A stretch of DNA of 15,662 nucleotides from an uncultured Prevotella sp. (GTDB lineage: Bacteria > Bacteroidota > Bacteroidia > Bacteroidales > Bacteroidaceae). The stretch is taken from positions 1 to 15,662 of the forward strand of contig UQZX01000045.1 of assembly GCA_900545525.1 (NCBI GenBank), written 5' to 3'. Within the stretch, counting starts at the first letter, position 1. Each line of letters begins with the position of its first letter. The position numbers and the translations under genes were made by a program. Positions 12,912 through 15,662 of the stretch are shown piece after piece. The notes beneath the pieces were generated by a model that worked only from the letters and a program-made list of their open reading frames with translations, ran no database searches and was not told where the DNA came from.

Positions 12912-15505
12912 ACAATCTCTCCGATCCACAGTACCGAGGAGGTAGAGAGCACTATTACAGTCCATTCGGTGAGCGACAGCGGCTCCGTGCGGAACATCTC
13001 CCCGCCGAACGTGACGATAAGCCACTGCCCGCCGAAGATGAGAAGCAGCACGATGTTCAGCCCGTGGTCGCGCGACAGTCCTGCCAGTGCCGACGCGTTG
13101 CTGCCCAGCACCTTGGCGTTGAAAAGGTTCCAGAACTGGAGCATCACGAACGTAGTGAAGAATATGGTAAGCTCGTGCAGCTGCACGCTGCGGTCGCTTT
13201 GCAGGCACCATATCAGCATGGCGAACATCACGATGAAGAACATTATGCCCACGGCAAGTATCGCGGTGAACATTCCGCGGCTGATGATGAACTCGTCGCG
13301 GTTGCGCGGTTTCTCCCTCATCACTGCCTCCTCGGGCGGCAGCGAAGCCAGTGCCATTGCCGCGAAGGTGTCCATGATGATGTTAACCCACAGTATCTGC
13401 GTGACGGTCAGCGGCATCTCGGTGCCTATGAGCGAGCCTCCCAACACCAGCAGCAGAGCCGTAACGTTTACGACGAGCTGGAAGAAGAGGAAGCGCTGCA
13501 GGTTCTTGTATAGCGAGCGGCCCCACATTACGGCGGTGACGATGCTGTTGAACGAGTCGTCGAGCAGCGTCATGTCGCTTGCCTCCTTTGCCACGCTCGT
13601 GCCCGAGCCGAGCGACATGCCCACGTGGGCATGGTTCAGTGCCGGCGCATCGTTTGTCCCGTCGCCCGTCACGGCAACCACCTCGCCGCGTTTTTGCAGC
13701 ATCTCCACCAGCCGCTGCTTGTCGGCTGGGCGCGCCCGGCTCATCACCCTCAGCTCTCCGGCGCATCTGTATGCCTCTTCGTCGTCCATGGCGGCAAACT
13801 CCGTTCCCGTTGTCAGTCCGCTGCCCGTTCCCTGTCCGGCGTCTATTCCTATCTGCCTTGCAATCTCGGCAGCCGTAGCCGACGTGTCGCCCGTCACAAT
13901 CTTCACTTCTATTCCCGCGTCGCGGCAGCGTCCCACAGCCAGCGGCACATCGCTGCGTATGGGGTCGTTGATTGCCGCTACAGCCTGCAGTGACATTCCG
14001 TGCAGACTGCCGGTGATGTCGGCGTTGTCGCCTTCCTGTATCCTGCGGCATGCAAATGCGAGCGTGCGCATTGCCTTCCTCTGCCATGAGAGCAGCATTT
14101 CGCCTGTCTTCTCCATCTCCTGTGGCGACATGTCGCAGAAGCCCGTTATTATCTCGGGAGCACCCTTTACGAAGAGGAACCTGCCGCACGGGGTGTCGGC
14201 AAGCGTTGCCATATACTTACGCTCGGTGGAGAAAGGCATCTGTGCCACCACGCTGCACCTGCTTCTCAGTGCCATATAGTCGTGTCCGGTGTCGGCGAGC
14301 CACATCAGCAGAGCCGTCTCCGTGGGATTGCCTATCCCTCTTTTCCCGTCGATGTGTGCCGTTGTGTTTGCCGCAATGGCGTGTGCCAGTATTTCTGCCG
14401 GACGCTCTCCGCCGCCCGTCTCACCGTCTGTGACAATGTCCTTCCCCGATATTCCGGCAAGCCTCATGCGGTTTTCCGTCAGCGTGCCCGTCTTGTCCGT
14501 GCATATCACCGTGACGGCTCCCATCGTCTCGCAGGCATGCAGCTTGCGCACAAGATTGTTGTTGCGCAGCATGCGGCGCATGTTAAGCGCAAGGCTGAGG
14601 GTGACCGCCATGGGCAGACCTTCGGGCACGGACATCACTATGAGCGTAACCGACATCATGAAATACTTCACCACCGTCTGTGCCATGTGCAGGTAGTCGG
14701 TGCCCCGCCACATGTCGTTTGTGAATATGTCGTGCCCGAGGAAAAGCACGAAAGCGGCAACCGACAGCGACAGTCCGAACTTGCTGATGAGCCGTGCCAG
14801 CTTTTCCAGCTGTATGTTCAGCGGCGTCTTCACGTTCGTAATCTCCGTGCTGCTCAGCGCGAGCCTCCCTATCTCCGTGGCGTCGCCAACCTTGGTGACG
14901 CGGTATGTGCCGCGTCCGCCCATTACGAGGGTGCCGCGCAGCACCATGTCGGCAGGGTATGCCGCGGCGTGTGTGCCGTTGTCCGGCTCGGCAGACTTGT
15001 GTGCCACGGGCTCGCCCGTCAGCGACGACTCGTCTATCTCAAGGTTTGTTGCCTGCACTATCTGCCCGTCTGCCGGCACCTCGTCGCCCGTCTCAATGAG
15101 TATGGCATCGCCCACGACGACGTCCTTGCGGGCAATCTCGGTCACCTTTCCGTCGCGTATAGCCTTTACGGGGCTTTCCTCGCCGAGGGCGGTGAGCACG
15201 TTGAACTTCTTCGTCGCGTCCGTCTCGAAGTAGAAACCTATTGTCGTGGATAGGAAGATGGCAATGAATATGCCTATCGTCTCCATGAAGCTGTCCTCCA
15301 TGAAGGCAAGTATCAGCGACACGGCTGCCGCTGCAATGAGAATTTTAATTATCGGGTCTTTGTATTTCTCGGTATAGAGTGCCCACAGCGATGCCCTTTT
15401 TGGCGGCGTGAGACGGTTTTCGCCGTATTTTATCCTGTTCTGTTCTGCCTCTTGTGAGGTAATGCCCTTAAAATCCTGAAAATCGTTCCTGACTGTCGTG
15501 TCCAT
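12860..15505 (-). CDS. Calcium-type P-type ATPase (type IIB, PMCA-like)
   Basis: An 881-residue inner-membrane cation pump that probably exports Ca2+ using ATP. The N-terminal cation ATPase domain is followed by helices M1-M2 (about 52-95), the actuator loop with SLTGEP (161-166), M3-M4 with the ion-site PEGLP (294-298), phosphorylation motif CTDKTGTLT with Asp337, nucleotide domain with KGAPE (447-451), hinge TGDGTNDAPAL (613-623), and M5-M10. M6 has Asn708 and Asp712 (WVNIIMDTFAAM), ligands found in calcium pumps. Length and motifs fit bacterial PMCA-type pumps. The last residues, from about GIRRRG to the end (RSKGVRKK), are encoded by GGAGTAA-type repeats, so the basic tail is not part of the family. 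The start ATG follows an A/T-rich leader. Ca2+ rather than another divalent cation is inferred. Confidence 0.93.
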   Translation of the reverse strand: MDTTVRNDFQDFKGITSQEAEQNRIKYGENRLTPPKRASLWALYTEKYKDPIIKILIAAAAVSLILAFMEDSFMETIGIFIAIFLSTTIGFYFETDATKKFNVLTALGEESPVKAIRDGKVTEIARKDVVVGDAILIETGDEVPADGQIVQATNLEIDESSLTGEPVAHKSAEPDNGTHAAAYPADMVLRGTLVMGGRGTYRVTKVGDATEIGRLALSSTEITNVKTPLNIQLEKLARLISKFGLSLSVAAFVLFLGHDIFTNDMWRGTDYLHMAQTVVKYFMMSVTLIVMSVPEGLPMAVTLSLALNMRRMLRNNNLVRKLHACETMGAVTVICTDKTGTLTENRMRLAGISGKDIVTDGETGGGERPAEILAHAIAANTTAHIDGKRGIGNPTETALLMWLADTGHDYMALRSRCSVVAQMPFSTERKYMATLADTPCGRFLFVKGAPEIITGFCDMSPQEMEKTGEMLLSWQRKAMRTLAFACRRIQEGDNADITGSLHGMSLQAVAAINDPIRSDVPLAVGRCRDAGIEVKIVTGDTSATAAEIARQIGIDAGQGTGSGLTTGTEFAAMDDEEAYRCAGELRVMSRARPADKQRLVEMLQKRGEVVAVTGDGTNDAPALNHAHVGMSLGSGTSVAKEASDMTLLDDSFNSIVTAVMWGRSLYKNLQRFLFFQLVVNVTALLLVLGGSLIGTEMPLTVTQILWVNIIMDTFAAMALASLPPEEAVMREKPRNRDEFIISRGMFTAILAVGIMFFIVMFAMLIWCLQSDRSVQLHELTIFFTTFVMLQFWNLFNAKVLGSNASALAGLSRDHGLNIVLLLIFGGQWLIVTFGGEMFRTEPLSLTEWTVIVLSTSSVLWIGEIVRGIRRRGVRSKGVRKK

Positions 15506-15525
15506 TGTTCTTTATTAATTAAAAT

Positions 15526-15586
15526 AATGTGGGTCCGGTGAATTTATCTTCCTTGTCATTTTACAAACCACCCCTGCCCCTCCTTT
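15526..15586 (-). repeat. Dispersed repeat, copy B (inverted relative to 1-61)
   Basis: The reverse complement aligns without gaps to bases 1-61 with 53 of 61 identities, the first 24 being exact. It ends 20 bases before the ATPase ATG. It carries TTTG followed 17 bases later by TAAATTCA, a loose resemblance to the -33/-7 promoter elements, conserved in copy A. That could mean a portable promoter, but the -7 match is poor. Confidence 0.8.
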
Positions 15587-15599
15587 AAAAAAGGAGGGG
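15577..15599. repeat. Perfect 10-bp hairpin at the outer end of repeat copy B
   Basis: CCCCTCCTTT (15577-15586), AAA, then AAAGGAGGGG (15590-15599) form a perfect stem with a 3-base loop. This palindrome is the end of the dispersed element. The beginning of the window shows one arm of the corresponding hairpin of copy A. Confidence 0.85.
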
Positions 15600-15632
15600 A
15601 CGCAGGTGCAGGCATTGTATACAGACATTTGT

Positions 15633-15662
15633 CCTTTAACTTCATATAACTTCCCATAACTT
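15633..15662 (-). repeat. 10-bp tandem repeat running off the window edge
   Basis: On the minus strand three units follow each other: AAGTTATGGG, AAGTTATATG and AAGTTAAAGG. The array is cut by the window end, so its total length is unknown. Nothing else was seen between the hairpin at 15599 and the edge. Confidence 0.65.

Noticed and set aside
14282..15253. 323-residue plus-strand open frame opposite the P-type ATPase
   Set aside because: The minus-strand frame encodes all P-type ATPase motifs in order; the plus frame has none.

Overview
The window reads as a chromosomal segment of a Bacteroidales bacterium, most likely Prevotellaceae. Three things point there. Several genes are preceded by the Bacteroidetes promoter core TAnnTTTG (positions 156-163, 4016-4023, 5975-5982, and 9961-9968 on the minus strand). 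Start codons follow A/T-rich leaders without Shine-Dalgarno sequences. The protein families (hybrid kinase with HPt, AHQLGTP-type kinase, membrane MutS-like ATPase) have typical Bacteroidetes forms. The genus is an inference. No tRNA, rRNA, CRISPR array, phage gene or transposase was seen.

Left part (1-5900, plus strand): a dispersed repeat at the edge, D-lactate dehydrogenase (ldhA), a hybrid sensor kinase with an HPt tail (1343-3820), an NtrC-type sigma-54 response regulator (4049-5386), and a 70-residue exported peptide (5609-5821) closed by a strong terminator. Between regulator and peptide lie an array of TTCCACA boxes with a perfect 9-3-9 palindrome (5426-5477) and, about 100 bp downstream, a consensus -24/-12 promoter (TGGCACG-N4-TTGC, 5543-5557). 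This looks like a complete circuit: membrane sensor, internal phosphorelay, sigma-54 activator, enhancer, sigma-54 promoter and a small secreted product. It is the most interesting part of the window.

Middle (5975-10358): a membrane-anchored MutS-family ATPase, possibly translated from a leaderless mRNA, followed by an orphan membrane histidine kinase. A convergent Fe/Mn superoxide dismutase with an unusual N-terminal extension comes next. The junction between kinase and dismutase is built from 7-bp (TTAAGAR) and 9-bp (ATAGGTCYT-like) tandem repeats, and both genes end inside the 7-bp repeats. The roughly 500 bp upstream of the dismutase hold its probable promoter, more 9-bp repeats and a terminator for the genes beyond.

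Right part (10366-15505, minus strand): a calcium-type P-type ATPase, then a tight cluster of a YihX-like HAD phosphatase, ribF (riboflavin kinase/FAD synthetase) and a CPBP intramembrane protease. The ATPase gene also ends inside a 7-bp (GGAGTAA) repeat that supplies its last 15 or so codons. Upstream of it lies a second, inverted copy of the repeat from the left edge, and the window ends in a 10-bp tandem repeat. So the right part is mostly housekeeping metabolism and ion transport, with several short-period repeat families between genes.
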